Part shown: piece after piece, positions 23,061 through 36,543 of the stretch | Layout of the letters: each line of letters opens with the position of its first letter | How positions within the stretch are numbered: position 1 is the first letter of the stretch | From: Trifolium pratense | Lineage: Eukaryota; Streptophyta; Magnoliopsida; Fabales; Fabaceae | Direction of reading: 5' to 3' | DNA: 64,000 nucleotides | Assembly: GCF_020283565.1 (NCBI RefSeq) | Contig: NC_060063.1 | Coordinates: forward strand, 22,684,777-22,748,776 | Position numbers and translations under genes: made by a program | Notes under the pieces: generated by a model | What the model was told of the DNA's origin: nothing | What the model saw: the letters and a program-made list of their open reading frames with translations, nothing else | Databases searched by the model: none

Positions 23061-25527
23061 AATTAGTATTTTTATTTAACAATTTGTGTTAGATGAATAA
23101 TGTGAGATGGATAGACCTACACCGTAAATTGTAAAATGACAATTCAAATTCAAGATACATTATGGTGCATTTGAAATGGAATCAAATGCAAATTAGAAAG
23201 CTAAACTAAGTAATAATCGTAAGATGTTAGGTACAATATCACATTAATTTTCTGTTCATAAGAAGGTACCTAGCTAGGTAATGAAGTATTTCAAGTACAT
23301 CCGCAATTAATTCACATCACATGGTCATACATGCATAAACAGGTAAGCTGTCATCAACTCCCAAAACCTTAGGTTGCTTATAATTTGCAAAAGCAATAAA
23401 TTAACATTCAAAGTGATTCTTATATCTAGCTACCTGAACTTGAAAGCAGTAGCTGAATCCAAATGGTATATATGAACCCACCACATGTGCCTCTGAAATG
23501 CATCAGAATGAAAGTTCTTACCTGTTCATACATATCATTTCATATATAGTGGCAAAACTCGGATTTGTCTTTTGGCAACAAAACAGTGACTTCTAACTGT
23601 TTTGTATGAATGAGTTCTAAATGAAGCTTTGAGTTTTAAGGGCATCTTTCAATTTTCACGTTGTTACCAGGTGTCAAATTATAGGTACTATTTTTTGTAC
23701 CATTAAATAGCTAGATTCCCATGCACCCAAGATACCAACATAAAAATTGTTATGTAGTGACTGGTTTAGAGATTAAGAAAATATCAAATGATCGCTAAAT
23801 CAGATGCTAATGTTATCACCGTGGTTTATGGACATTTTTTTCAATCGTCATTAAGTTAGTCACAAATTTATTTAGCATTTGATTTAGAGATCGATTTAGC
23901 GATCAATTTGGAATCAATCGCTAAATCGGTTGTTAAATCTACAGAAGATCAATAGTAGATTTTAGTAACTGAAATTCAAGCCCCTTTTTTTTAATCATTT
24001 GTAACTTCAAACTTAAAATAAATGAATGGTGCAGATTGGCACTCGACCTCAAGTCCATTCGAGAACTATAGTATTATTGTGGATTTGAATTATCTTATAT
24101 GCAACGTGTAAGTCAGTTCATGATAAGTGTTTGATCTTGTACATCAAGAAATAATTTAAATCCTCTTGGAGAAGTAAAATGATTATTAGCATCATCATAA
24201 ATGATAATTTTCCCCTTCTCCAATTAAAAAAAAAAAGGTTTGAATCCTCTTTTCAAGTGTGTATCTTCACTTGCAAGTGACAGATAATTCTAGCATAATT
24301 GAGTGAGGATTGATACACATGTGAATTCGAAAAGAAAACATTTCTATGAAAAGAGGAAAATTGACACAAGACATGCATAATAAATTAATGCATGCAACCG
24401 TGTCTGCACTGCATGTGCATGCATGCCATAACCATTCATCATAAATGAATGATACTTGAGCCTTGAGGGTCAAATTCCCTTTTGTCAAAGTGGAATAGGT
24501 CTATAATATGTAAACATGAAGAATAAATAAAAATGGAAATTTATCATTCAAATAGAAGAATAAGAAGCTATTCATATTTTCTTTCAAGTTCCATTTTCCT
24601 TTTGTCATAGGGCTCTGCCATTGCTACCCTGTAACTTTCTTTTTCAAGCTCAGAATTCATGTGCTTTGTCCTTTCTCTAGATGTTAGATTTTTACCTCAA
24701 TGAAAAAAAAGGAAGGTATACCCCAAAGCTTATGAGGGAAGGTTAGAGGTAAAATAAGGAATCTAAGCAAAACCTATATGACTGATTCTTGAGGCATGTA
24801 AAATTAATTGACATGTTTGAAAATTCTCGAGTTCGAGTAGAATTGATTTTGTATATAAAATATTAACACAGGCACGAACATGACACTGACACATCAACAA
24901 GAGTAATCATTTGACAAAATTATAATAATCGGATATGTCCTGAGCTTGCCACCTGATTCTAACTTAAAGCTACAATTTGGAACTTTAGCCTCTACAATTG
25001 ATTTACCTCGATACAATTGATTTACTCTCGAATTTATTTTTCAACTAACTTTTATATTAATGTATTCAAACATTAATCATTTTGTTTTTGTTATAGCATA
25101 ACCAAACACAGATAAAATATAAAAGGTTGATTTACTTTTAAACCAATAAAATTGTTTCTTTCCACTCAACCTGTTGTGTTGTGTCAATTTGTTTCTGAAA
25201 AAGCTTTAAATCAAAAACTGAGACAAAAGCTTGATTTTAGTAATAGTTTTTGTGTACATTATATTAAATACTAATAGTTTCTGTGTACATTTTCTGTTGG
25301 AAAGAAATAAAAGCCTTATGGAGTATGGACACTAGAATTCTCACATTTATTACAAAACTTTTATTGTCGTATTAAAACTTATATATATTAATATGTATTG
25401 TATTACATATTAATACATATTAATATTATACATATTAATATAATCAATTCTTGTTTTTTTTTTTATTTTTTTTATAAGAAATATAATCGATTCTTGTGTT
25501 GTATGTTTCTATATTATTATTATTTTA

Positions 25528-25594
25528 AAATTGATCTGAGAATCGAACTCATGACCTCTAGAATACTACCGAAACACCTCACAACTAAACCAAA
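25528..25594 (-). mobile_element. tRNA-derived SINE fragment, same family as 10584
   Basis: On -, the sequence has an A box TGGTTTAGTTG and a B box GTTCGATTC with an A-rich 3' side. Its order matches the element at 10584-10677 with many substitutions. No target duplication is recognised. Confidence 0.55.
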
Positions 25595-25635
25595 CTTCAT
25601 AATATATCCACAAATCCTAGCTCATATTGATAGAA

Positions 25636-25720
25636 ATGCCGAAATTGCTAAGTCGAACGCTATGACCAGGATTCGAATCTCGATCCCTCAACTTTGTGTG
25701 TGAGTTTCTAATAACTTATC
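25636..25720 (+). mobile_element. SINE-like fragment
   Basis: It contains a B-box-like GGATTCGAATCTC followed by GATCCCTCAACTTTGTGTGTGA, a tail style common in legume SINEs. The A-box half is missing or unrecognisable. Confidence 0.35.
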
Positions 25721-25943
25721 ATTTCGTCTATAAATCAACTTCATAATGTACTTCAAATGTGCAGGCGCAGGCCAATCATACCATTCTTATATAAACATCA
25801 GTCTAGGGTCACCAACCCTACAAATCCTTCTCTCCTCTCTTCAAAATTCATTTCTAACACTCTTGAGTTTGATTTGATTGAATATACTTCTTTGTCAAGT
25901 AGATTAATTAATAAAAAAACATATAGCCATAGCTGCATTAAAC

Positions 25944-27053
<1,110 letters not shown>

Positions 27054-27834
27054 GTCCAGAAATAGAATTTTAAAAATTATAGTCCCTATTTATTCAAAAC
27101 CTTGTTTACATTAACAAGAGAAATTAAATTATAGAATTTTTCTTTAGTTTAAATTATATGGTTGTAGCATAATGTTGCATGGAACACTTGGAGATTAAAA
27201 TCAAATATGGTGATTCTTCAGTATAATAGCCTCTTAATGCTGTGTGTCTGCCTCTCTTTGGTCTTTTGACTGTCTCATGAGAAGTCCTTCCTGAGAGTCA
27301 GCAGAGGGTTAAGACTCAAACATAGAGGACAAAATTGACAACACCATGCATGTAGTTAATCACACCAATAAAAGTGCTTTGCTTTCACTTTCTACTATAG
27401 TATTTTCTTTACTTTGATCACTGATCTTAATTGGAGAAGGTAGTTGTTGTGTGTCAGCCTTTAGCAATAACCACACTTTCATAGCTCTTTTAAAAATCAA
27501 ACATAGAAATGTGGATTTTTTTACCATATGTTTGAGGTAAGTTTTTTTTACCACCTTTTGCATGGAGATATGGAATAGTCAATGTCAATGTTTGGGATGA
27601 TGTGGATTGCTTGCGGTAACAGATCAACGGAGTTACACGTAGTTTTAGATCCTAACGGTTGATATCAGATTAGATGAATAAGATTGAAAATTGTATATTT
27701 TTGACTAAAACAATCTCAGCCATTGATTTTAAATCGGACAATAACAACTGAGATTGTCTACTGTAATAACAGGAAATCTCTTTCCCAAAATTTGTGCTTA
27801 AGTTGATAACACTCTCCGTCTTAAGTCGATCTAT

Positions 27835-27945
27835 ACGAGGATAACTTAATTGGTAAGGACATCATATATAATATGTAAAGATTAATGTTCGAACTTTAAT
27901 ATTTCACTTATATATCTTAAAAGATAAAAAATTTATTAATAGACT
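27835..27945 (+). mobile_element. Degenerate tRNA-derived SINE
   Basis: GGATAACTTAATTGGTAAGG (A-box region), then about 45 bp later TGTTCGAACTTT (B box), then TTATATATCTTAAAAGAT. This order matches a widespread legume SINE type. Substitutions in both boxes suggest an old copy. Confidence 0.5.
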
Positions 27946-30900
27946 ATTTAACAAAAAAATTATATTTCTTTTGATACCATAAATTGATATGTATCTCTAT
28001 TTCAGGGACTAAAAAAGAGAAAAAAGTGTCAAACATGCAAATTTCAGGGACCGTCAAACATTTAAATGTATATATCGATCTATTAAACTTCACGGATTAA
28101 AAGGTGTGGAAAAAAACTTCAAGGATTAAAATGAAAATTTTTGGAAACTATATATAGGGACAAAAAACATATTTAACCCTTATAAGTTTGGCCCTCAAAT
28201 GTATTTTATGTTAGCCAATTTATCTAAAACATTACTAATAAAAGACGCATTTAAAAATTTGTTTTTATAATTTTAATACAATATATTGACAACATCTCAT
28301 ATATTTAGGAACCAAATCACCATTTACTCGAAAGAATATACTTATAACACACTAACATACCTACAAGAGGGGAGGGGGGCCCTTGGAAGTCCGTCCCTGA
28401 AACTAGATACGGTCATACATACATTTTTCTTTTTTTACATTTTGAGTGTATATATCTCTAGGTCTTACATATCGAGGCATTTATAGGCTCAACAATTACT
28501 CAATAAATTTAGCAATTACTAAATCTGTTGAGGTGTGAAGAAAAAAGTTTTGATACCTACTACTATATGTTCCTTTGTGATTTATGAGCCATTAAAACTT
28601 GACAATGATGTTACCTATACGAGAAGTAGAGAGTAAAGAAAATACAAATTTGTGAAAGAGATAGATTGATCCCCATATTCATGTAGAACAATATTATTTG
28701 AATAATTTTTTTAGATAATTTTGTAATAACTTTTTTTTTCTCCTTTTTTATTGAACGAAAAAAAATAAAGAGAAATATAAAAATATAACGCGAGTATGAG
28801 AGAGAAAATTATCAAAAAATTGTTTTAAAAATTAGTTCAAATATTATTGCTCATTCAAAGCTTGTTTGGTAAGCGAGAGTTTGATGCGAGAGAGACAACG
28901 AAGAGAGAGTTTACTAAGAAACATGCTCTTTCTTCTGTTTGAAGCACAAGAGAAATGTTAACGAGAGATTAAAAGTGGTAGGCCCCACACACTTTTTATT
29001 TCTTCTCGGTGATGCGAAGAAAGTCGAAGATATGCACCAATATCCACTGAGAAAAAATATTGGAGAGAGATACAAAAAAATATTGGAAAGACCTATTTTT
29101 AAAAGAGTTTTACACGGTCATAACCATCAAAATATAGAAATATTTAATTTTTATCATAATAACTTCTAAACTTACGCACATGATTGTTGTTAATTGTGAT
29201 GTGATAACCGTGTAAAATATTTTTTTACTTTCATTTCTTGAAGTACTTTTTGTATGGATCTTACTCGAACTTCCAATGATTTTCTTAGATACATAATTTT
29301 CTCAAAGTTGTTACAACCACAAAAAAAAAAAAAAATATTGAATTAAGAAGCATATAAAGATAACCTAAAGAAATACACACAAGTTTTATCATTTAAAATT
29401 ATTATTATAATTCTAAAAAATGAGCCCAACAATTTCTCAGATATAGCTATCTCTCTTAGGGGTGTTCACGAATTGAATTGATTAGTCAAATTTGATCGAA
29501 TCAATCAATTGTCTTTTGTTTGGGCTGAGTGTTCAACCGTATTTTTAACACTAAAATCGAATCTAATCAACCAATACATTTAACACTAAAATTGAACCAA
29601 ACCAACCTGATCATCAATGGATTGGGTTTGCACATCATGCAAAAAAAATAAATAAATAACAGACACAATTCAATAAATACACTTGTGGTACTTAAAGATT
29701 AAAAAAATTATAATCTTCCAGTAATTAAATTGAAAAAAAACAAATCTTATAATTTTTTTTAAAAAATATATCATTCATCGTTTTCACAATTTGAATTAAT
29801 TAATTCCATTATCGGATATAATATCTAAAACAAACGTAAAAGACTGAGAGATAACAAAAGTTGAATAAAGAAAGGACTGAGACATCTCAAATTACAGTAT
29901 AAAAAAAGACTCTAATACCTGTGCCTCCGCACGGATCGGGTTGCATTTATAAACATAGACTTAATGGGGGAAAGGAAGATGTATAATAAATTGAATATAA
30001 AATAATGGATAAAATAGTGGTATTAAAAAAAAAGATTTTAAAATAGTAGGAAAGAAATATGTGTGAGAAGAAATTTATGATAACTAAATTATTTGGTATG
30101 GTTATGTTTATATAATAAATTGTTAGAAAATGAAAGACAAAGTTCTTGTAAGATTCTTTTGAATAATCTAAAAAGATAGAGACAATAGTTTGGGTAATGC
30201 TATAGTAGAAGTAATAAATAATGTAAATAGTATGTACCAAAAAAAAATGTAAATAGTTGATATCATGAGTACTATAATGTTCACTTTGAATAATTTGGAT
30301 ATTAATTTATTTTATAAAATTATTGATACATAAAAAAAATTTAATAAAATATAAATAATAAAATTATTAATTTGAATAATTTGAATAAATCAATAATTTG
30401 AATAAAATATATTTTAAAATACATAAAATAAAATTAATAAAATATAAATAATAAAATAATTAATTTTTAAATATATGTGATTTTCTCACAGGGGGAATTT
30501 TGTAATTTATATTTTCTAAAAAATCAAAATTTTACAAAAATTACAATATTTTAAAGTAAAATGATTATTAAAAAATTGACAAATAGGGATATTAATTTAA
30601 ATTTTATAAAAAATTAAATATAATTCTTTTGCAATAGTAGTTTTATTATTTACGTATGAGATATATCATATATTTATTTGGCTTATCTAACATGTATATA
30701 TTATTGAGTTATTTATTTGATCATGATTCATATAAAAAATTAAACTTGATTATTTTCTCATGATTTTTATTTTAAATTATATAAAGTTATTTGATTACTT
30801 ATTTATATTTTTTATTTATAAAATTCAAAGTATTACAAAATAATTTAAAAAAAATAACAATTGTTTTACAAGAGTAATTTTGTCATTTAAATATGTTATA

Positions 30901-30949
30901 TATTTTATCATATTATTATGAGCAAGTATGTATTATAAACAAAAGATAA

Positions 30950-31096
30950 TAGTTATCATGTTTGTTATCTTGTGTGCACCAAACACAAGATATGATAACC
31001 GGATATAACTGTTATCCTGCTGTTATCCTATCTTATCCTTATCCTGTTTTATATCCTATCATGTCACTATGCTATCCTGCGCACCAAACGAGCCCT
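30950..31096. mobile_element. Terminal part of a small TIR DNA element
   Basis: It contains repeated (T)TATCCT units and ends with CTGCGCACCAAACGAGCCCTAA, a terminus style common in plant hAT-like MITEs. A GTGTGCACCAAACACAAG copy lies at about 30971. The left end could not be located, so boundaries are approximate. Confidence 0.4.
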
Positions 31097-31680
31097 AAAA
31101 GTAAGTATTTGTGTTATCGTATCCACATAGACTACTAAAATATCAACGCCATTCAACAATTAATATGATCTTAAGTTAAAGGGTTTCAAAGATGTTTGTT
31201 TGTTAATATTAAGAGAATAAAACAACGGTAAAAGTTGAGTAAATTGACAGAGAGATAAAATTGTTGGGATTAGACTTAATTGACTCATTCATATATATTT
31301 TTCTGATCAGTTATATAGGTTTTGGTCATTTATCAATATCATCATGTGTCACTCATCGTACGTTTTCGTCCCCAGATAATGACAATAAATCTAATGTACC
31401 TATCAACCCTTGATCCTTCAGGTGATTAATCAATACAATAGCGTTAAAATCCAACACTTTAAGTGAATATTAAAAAGTATATTCCTATAACATTTCAAAT
31501 CCATAGATTAAAACAATAAACACAAGGATAATATCAATATTTTCATAACTCAAACCATATATAATACCATGATCAAAAGAAATACATACAAATTTACATC
31601 TAATCCCAATAAGAGAGTTTAGTTACTCATAGTCATGGTAACCTTACAAAGATGAAGAGAAAAGAGATTAATAAGCATTA

Positions 31681-32733
31681 TGAAGGTGTGAAAACACAAG
31701 AAGGGGGGGGTTGAATTGTGTTTTAGTCAAGTTTAAAACTTTTTCAAGTTCTTAACTTAACTTCAACAGCAGCGGATAAATAACACAATAAAACAAGTTA
31801 AGAGATAGAGAGAGATCACACAAGCACTTTATACTGGTTCCTCTCACAAAACGAGAGTAGTCCAGTCCCCTTGCACTTCCAAGGGATTTCACTATAATCA
31901 CACAAGATTACAATTGCTCAAGCACACAAGCAAGAGACTTCACCACACTGCTCAAGCACACAAGCAAGAGACTTCACAAGTACAAATGAAATGAATAATA
32001 GAATGAATACAACAGCTCTTGATCAGAACCTAGAAGAACAAATACTAAATATTTGAACTAAAAGTGCAACAACACAGTTCAGAGGTTCAGAGCTTTGTAT
32101 GAGAAATTCAGAGTTTGTTCGTGCGTAATAATAATCCTTGATATTTGTTTACTACTGATTCCTTTAGTATATATATGACTAGAAAAGAGTCGTTGCAAAG
32201 ATAACCGTTGAAGTAGATAACCTTTTGTCTTCAAGCAGCCTGTCTTGATGCAGTTTGGTTGTATCTAAAACTGAGTAAGAGTTTCAGGTACTTTGACTAC
32301 TGCAGAGAAGACTTTCCTTATTCAGCTAACACAACTGATGACCCACGTTCTCAAAAGAGGACAGACAAAAAGAGATTAGTTGTTCTGATCAGGCTTGAAA
32401 GGTCCTTTTCTTCATTGGTAGAAGAGTTGACTTGGAAAAGAGAATCTTTACAAACTTCAAGAAGATCATCAGAGCTTGAAGAAGCTTAGACCTTAAGAAG
32501 TTCTGAAGACTTCATCGTCTGAAGGTTACAACTTCTGAGTCTCACAATCTTCTGAACGCTTGCAAACTTCTGAACTCCTTATCTTCTGATCTTTAATCAG
32601 AGTTTAATTGAGTCTAAGTCCTGCACACTTAAATTAAATTTTTAGTCCTTCCAATTGTTTATTAATACTTTGTTATCATCAAAACCTTAATAGATTTAGG
32701 GGCAAATATTTTTAAATCAATTTTGTTCCAACA
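31681..32733 (-). repeat. 3' LTR of element A
   Basis: 1053 bp. On - it starts TGTTGGAACAAAATTG and ends CACACCTTCA. It is near-identical to 60754-61805; the differences I noticed include one G in a G run and about seven substitutions. The part near 32500-32600 is dense in CTTCTGA/TCTGAAG motifs. Confidence 0.95.
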
Positions 32734-33299
32734 ATCTCCCCCTTTTTGATGATGACAAACATAAGTATTAATTGACAATTGTTGTTAAATTAACTTATCA
32801 TGTTTCTCTTAGGTTTATGAGGTTTGCAAGCTCCCCCTAAGATTGATACTCCTTAAAGCCTAAACTTTAAGTTTTATCAATGATATTTTAATTTAGTATA
32901 AGATTAAGATAATTTGGAATATAACAAATTTCATATCTTTCTTCAGAGTGAGAGGTTTGCAAGCTCTCCCCCTAAGTCTCATAAGGCTAAGTTAAAATTG
33001 CACTCTTAACTTATCCTTACTTATGAAATTTATTTCAGTTTCAACTTACTTAGTCTCCACATTGAAATACGTAAAACAACTTAAAAGAAACAACTTTTAA
33101 CTTAACGGATAAAAGCGTGAGCGTGGTTTCAGCTTTGAAACTTATCACTTATCAATTAATGCGTAACTACTCCCCCTTTTGTCATTATCAAAAAGTAAAA
33201 AAAATTTAGATAACCAAGACAGTCAAAGAAGAAGAGTGGTTGTTACAAAGGTGTATTTATTTCAAAGACGAAAAACAACGCGCTAAAAAGTTTAGAAAA
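32734..33299 (-). promoter_or_regulatory. Polypurine tract and PPT-like repeats of element A
   Basis: The PPT next to the LTR (32734-32748) reads AAAAAGGGGGAGAT on -. Further AGGGGGAG copies lie upstream at 32831-32838, 32966-32973 and 33170-33177. Multiple PPT-like motifs near the 3' LTR are a reported Sirevirus hallmark. No ORF is present on -. Confidence 0.8.
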
Positions 33300-33369
33300 G
33301 GTGAACGAGTTAACACACAATCTTCTCACAAAAAAAAATAAACAAGTATATCAAGAAGAATCAAGAAGA

Positions 33370-33675
33370 ATGAGAAGATTTAGTTCACGTATTGCAGAGG
33401 TTCGTAGAAAGAGAGAAGAAGAAGAACGCGAAAAAGATGAGAAAGATAAAGAAGACAACAAGAAACCACAAGATGCTGAAATTATAATCATTTCATCAGA
33501 CTCTGAAGCTGAAGAAAATGAAGATGATGCTGACTACGTTGAGTTCTTGGCTGGCTATGTTCCAGAAGAAGAACAAGAAGAAGAAGAAGAGCAGAACCCA
33601 GAGCCTATAGAAATTTCATCAGAGGATGCTGAGGAGAAATCTGAGATTTCTTCTGAGTATTATCCATCTGACTAG
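33370..33675 (+). CDS. Small acidic ORF antisense to element A, 101 aa
   Basis: This ORF is on the strand opposite to all coding in the retrotransposon, between the env-position ORF and the polypurine tract. From ATG 33370: a basic N-terminus (MRRFSSRIAEVRRKR), then a highly charged E/K region, then two blocks with a short hydrophobic core followed by Ser/acidic residues (IIIISSDSEAEE and PIEISSEDAEE). These resemble SUMO-interacting motifs; similarity is by pattern only. The C-terminal half is Glu-rich. AATAAA lies at 33728-33733, 53 bp after the stop, followed by a TTGTGTTTTT-type GT-rich stretch, so a real + strand transcript end is plausible. No known family is recognised. It could be a chance ORF in low-complexity GAA-rich DNA. 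Confidence 0.45.
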   Translation: MRRFSSRIAEVRRKREEEEREKDEKDKEDNKKPQDAEIIIISSDSEAEENEDDADYVEFLAGYVPEEEQEEEEEQNPEPIEISSEDAEEKSEISSEYYPSD

Positions 33676-33912
33676 GATTAGGTCGTCTTTTTCTTTTTAC
33701 CAATGTACTCATCGTTGTCAGATCAGCAATAAAAAAAATTTTCGTTTAAATTCATCTTGTGTTTTTATGTTCTTGTTAATCGTAAAAAAAATAAAATTAA
33801 ACATCACCCAAAAATATCAAACCAATAATTAAGTGAAAATTCAAAATACGATTGTTCAGAGAATTAAAAAAAAAAACAAACATAACATCAAAGACATAAA
33901 GTGCATAGAATC

Positions 33913-36543
33913 CTAAGGTTTTTGGAGAAAGGCTAAGAGCTGGTCAAATTTATCATTCAGAGAACCCACGTTGGAAACTAGACCATCCACTTTAGATTCC
34001 AAATTGAGTTGAGCTGTCCTTTGCCTTTCCAAACCTTCTTGTTGTTCCCTCAGAGCTTCTTGAAGAATCTGCAGCTGATCTTCAACCAAAGGTGCCTTGC
34101 CTTTATCAGAGGAGGGTTCACCTTCCTCTGGATAATCAATCATCAGAATATCAGCATCTGGAGCAACCTCTTGGTTCAGCTCAGGAATTTCTTCAGCAAG
34201 TCTTGCAGCAGCTTCAGCCAGACGTTCATTCTCAATCCTTTGATCCTCAAGACTCTTGAAAAGCTTGGAATCCACCCAGCACTCCTTAAAGGCAAACAAA
34301 TGCCTTGCAGTAGCAGAAATAGCAGCCAGCTTAGCACGCTCATTCTCTTCATGGTTAAACACAGTCAGTCTTTTCAAACTAGCTCTTGCTAAGCCTTCCT
34401 TCAGCAGATGCACCACTTCCAAATCCCGTTGTCCAATAACAGTCTTGATCTCATTACCCATTGCATCCAGAGCATTGCAGATTTTAGCCTTGATTAGTGA
34501 CACCTCCATATCCACATCAGAGGGACACACCAAGAACCTGTCCTGAATGTGTGATAACCTAAGTAAATCATCATAAAGCTGATTGGAGAGGTTACCAAAA
34601 GGGTCAAAGGATGAGGGTGAGATATTGGGAATGGTAGAGTGTTTTGTTGATTCATTAGCAGGGTTGTCAATGATGACAACTTCTGCTTCTGAAGGTTCAG
34701 GGGCACAAGTATGAATACGTGCAGGAGAAGCATGCTCAGCACTTGGATTAGGATTGGGTTCAGGAGTTGATTCAGAAGATGAGATGTCAGATGTTGATTC
34801 AGGATATATGTGTTCAGATGATGGTTCAGGAGATTTGTGTTCAGTTGTTGGTTCAGGGGATTTTGCAGGTGAGGGTTGTTTTGTGGGAGAGGCTTGATCA
34901 GAGGTAGGATTATCTGGTTGAGGTTCAGATGATGGAATGTCAGGTGATTTGTGTGGTTGAGGTTGAGGTGATTTGGATTTAGGAGGTGATGAAGATTTGT
35001 GGGTTTCATGAGTAAGAGGTTGATTATTGAGGGGGTCAGGACTAAGATGTTTTTCTAGTTCAGAGAGGGGGTTATCAGAAGTTGAAATGTTGGGAAGGAT
35101 AGTTCTAAGAGGTTTGGTAAACCCTATTCCAATTTCAGCTTCGTTAAAGATGTACTTAGGAGACTTACCTTTGGGATCAGGAACTTGTTTCTGATGCATC
35201 CTATTACTCAGAGTTTCCTCATCAGACTGAGTTTCTGAATCAGACTGAGTTTCAGAAGAGTCACTATCTTCACTATCCTCTTCATCATCAACAACAATAG
35301 GCTCCTTTGATGATGTTGCAGCAGCTTTCTTAGAAATAGCTTCATGTTTCCTTTTCGTTCTTTGCTCAGCAATAGTTTCTTCTACTTTAACCTTCTTCTG
35401 AGCAAGAAGATCTGGTTTTTCTTGTTCAGCTTTCCTCTTAGGTTTCCTCTTAGGATTGTACATGTTTACAGGAGCTGGAGGGACCATACTCCTATCAACA
35501 GTATACCCTTCTTTTCTAAGAACTTCCAGATAATCTTGAATGATGTGCTCAGCATCCATTTCAGAGATTACTGGATATCCATCCACATACAGTCGATCTT
35601 CAAGACTAGCTGTAAACTCTTGTGAAGGTTGAACCAATTTTGATGAAATAAGACGTATCTTGGTTAGAAAACTTGCATTCAGAATCTCAGGAGTAAACTT
35701 CTTTTCCACAAGTTCTGGATGGAACTTCTTCAGATTGTGAACAACATGACCTTGATAAAGAAGGTATGAAAGTAATCTTGGATAAGCGATGGCTGTTTTC
35801 CTCTGAGATTTGCTTGAGAGGATTGCTTCACAGATCCTCTCAAAGAAGTATTCTCCCAGATTCACCTTCGTTCCTTTCAGAAGGAAGTAGATCAGATGAC
35901 GATGAGTCCAGGAGATTGTATCAGTACCACCAACTCTTGGACTGATAGCAGCTAGTATGATCTTGAATAGAACTCTGCAAACATCAGTCAAACCCTTGAC
36001 TTTACCCTTCAGTTTCAGATCTGTACACATCAGAGCCAGAAGATCATCTCTGTACCTTGTGTCCTTCTCAAAAACATCTAACTCTATCCCAGAGTTATCC
36101 AAACCAAGCAGAGCGTTGAAGTGAATAGGAGAGAAAGCCAGATTCATACCACAAATATTTGACCTAATCTGTTTTCCAGTAAACTCCAGTAAACCCATTT
36201 CTTTCCTAGATTTACCTTTTAAACTAGGATCTCTTTCAATAGCAGCACGTTCTTCCTGCTTAGCTTCAAACTTATCAAAGACCTTAGCCTTCATCCAGAA
36301 TTTCTTCAAGAGATCTGGGTAAATATGACCATTAAGCATGTCGAAGTACTTATCCCATCCTTGAGTGGAGAAGTACTGTTTTACATCGAACCCATTCTCC
36401 TTTAAACTATCAAAATCTATCATCTTCTCAGAGAGAAAGGTGAGTTCAGATTCTGGAAACTCCATTTCGTTCCCAACGATTTGAAGATTTCTGAACATGA
36501 ACGGAGGAATCTTTGATGACGAAGAAGACGAAGAACCAGCCAT
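33913..36543 (-). CDS. Env-position ORF of element A, 876 aa, intact
   Basis: It starts about 450 bp downstream of the pol stop of A once the C insertion is ignored, which is where SIRE-type elements carry their so-called envelope-like ORF. Residues about 20-350 form a conserved globular plant-transposon-type domain. At 364-406 a strongly basic stretch (NPKRKPKRKAEQEK and KRKHEAISKK) resembles nuclear localisation signals. At 415-430 is PIVVDDEEDSEDSDSS. About 480-650 is Pro/Ser/Glu-rich with SPEP repeats. The last 100 residues are predicted coiled coil. I see no signal peptide, transmembrane segment or cysteine pattern of a fusion protein, so a membrane envelope role is not supported by sequence. 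The start was chosen as the first ATG of the frame. The ORF remains open although pol of the same copy is broken. Confidence 0.85.
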   Translation of the reverse strand: MAGSSSSSSSKIPPFMFRNLQIVGNEMEFPESELTFLSEKMIDFDSLKENGFDVKQYFSTQGWDKYFDMLNGHIYPDLLKKFWMKAKVFDKFEAKQEERAAIERDPSLKGKSRKEMGLLEFTGKQIRSNICGMNLAFSPIHFNALLGLDNSGIELDVFEKDTRYRDDLLALMCTDLKLKGKVKGLTDVCRVLFKIILAAISPRVGGTDTISWTHRHLIYFLLKGTKVNLGEYFFERICEAILSSKSQRKTAIAYPRLLSYLLYQGHVVHNLKKFHPELVEKKFTPEILNASFLTKIRLISSKLVQPSQEFTASLEDRLYVDGYPVISEMDAEHIIQDYLEVLRKEGYTVDRSMVPPAPVNMYNPKRKPKRKAEQEKPDLLAQKKVKVEETIAEQRTKRKHEAISKKAAATSSKEPIVVDDEEDSEDSDSSETQSDSETQSDEETLSNRMHQKQVPDPKGKSPKYIFNEAEIGIGFTKPLRTILPNISTSDNPLSELEKHLSPDPLNNQPLTHETHKSSSPPKSKSPQPQPHKSPDIPSSEPQPDNPTSDQASPTKQPSPAKSPEPTTEHKSPEPSSEHIYPESTSDISSSESTPEPNPNPSAEHASPARIHTCAPEPSEAEVVIIDNPANESTKHSTIPNISPSSFDPFGNLSNQLYDDLLRLSHIQDRFLVCPSDVDMEVSLIKAKICNALDAMGNEIKTVIGQRDLEVVHLLKEGLARASLKRLTVFNHEENERAKLAAISATARHLFAFKECWVDSKLFKSLEDQRIENERLAEAAARLAEEIPELNQEVAPDADILMIDYPEEGEPSSDKGKAPLVEDQLQILQEALREQQEGLERQRTAQLNLESKVDGLVSNVGSLNDKFDQLLAFLQKP

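Larger units (their letters stand above)
22028..25943. other. Intergenic region between ALDH and TPD1-like genes
   Basis: It contains the ALDH 3' UTR and AT-rich DNA with no supported gene. Repeats noted: a small hairpin MITE at 22939-23060 and two SINE-like fragments at 25528-25594 and 25636-25720. The block 23790-23930 has several repeats of AATCGCTAAATC in both orientations. Confidence 0.6.
27054..31675. other. Gene-poor AT-rich intergenic region
   Basis: No supported gene is seen. It includes a degenerate SINE (27835-27945) and the end of a DNA element (30950-31096). The stretch 29640-30930 is extremely AT-rich. From about 31100 the sequence resembles the older repeat into which element A inserted. 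Confidence 0.6.

Noticed and set aside
28859..29230. Possible MITE starting AGCTTGTTTGGTAAGCGAG
   Set aside because: No matching opposite end or target duplication could be found.
29947..30240. 97-codon frame on -
   Set aside because: It lies in extremely AT-rich DNA with low-complexity Ile/Tyr/Phe composition and no homology recognised.
32259..32489. 76-codon frame inside the LTR of element A, repeated at 61331-61561
   Set aside because: It appears twice only because the LTR is repeated; there is no domain and no reason to think it is translated.
34494..35009. 171-codon frame overlapping the env-position ORF
   Set aside because: It is an alternate-frame shadow of the Pro/Ser-rich repeats (Asn/Leu/His composition).
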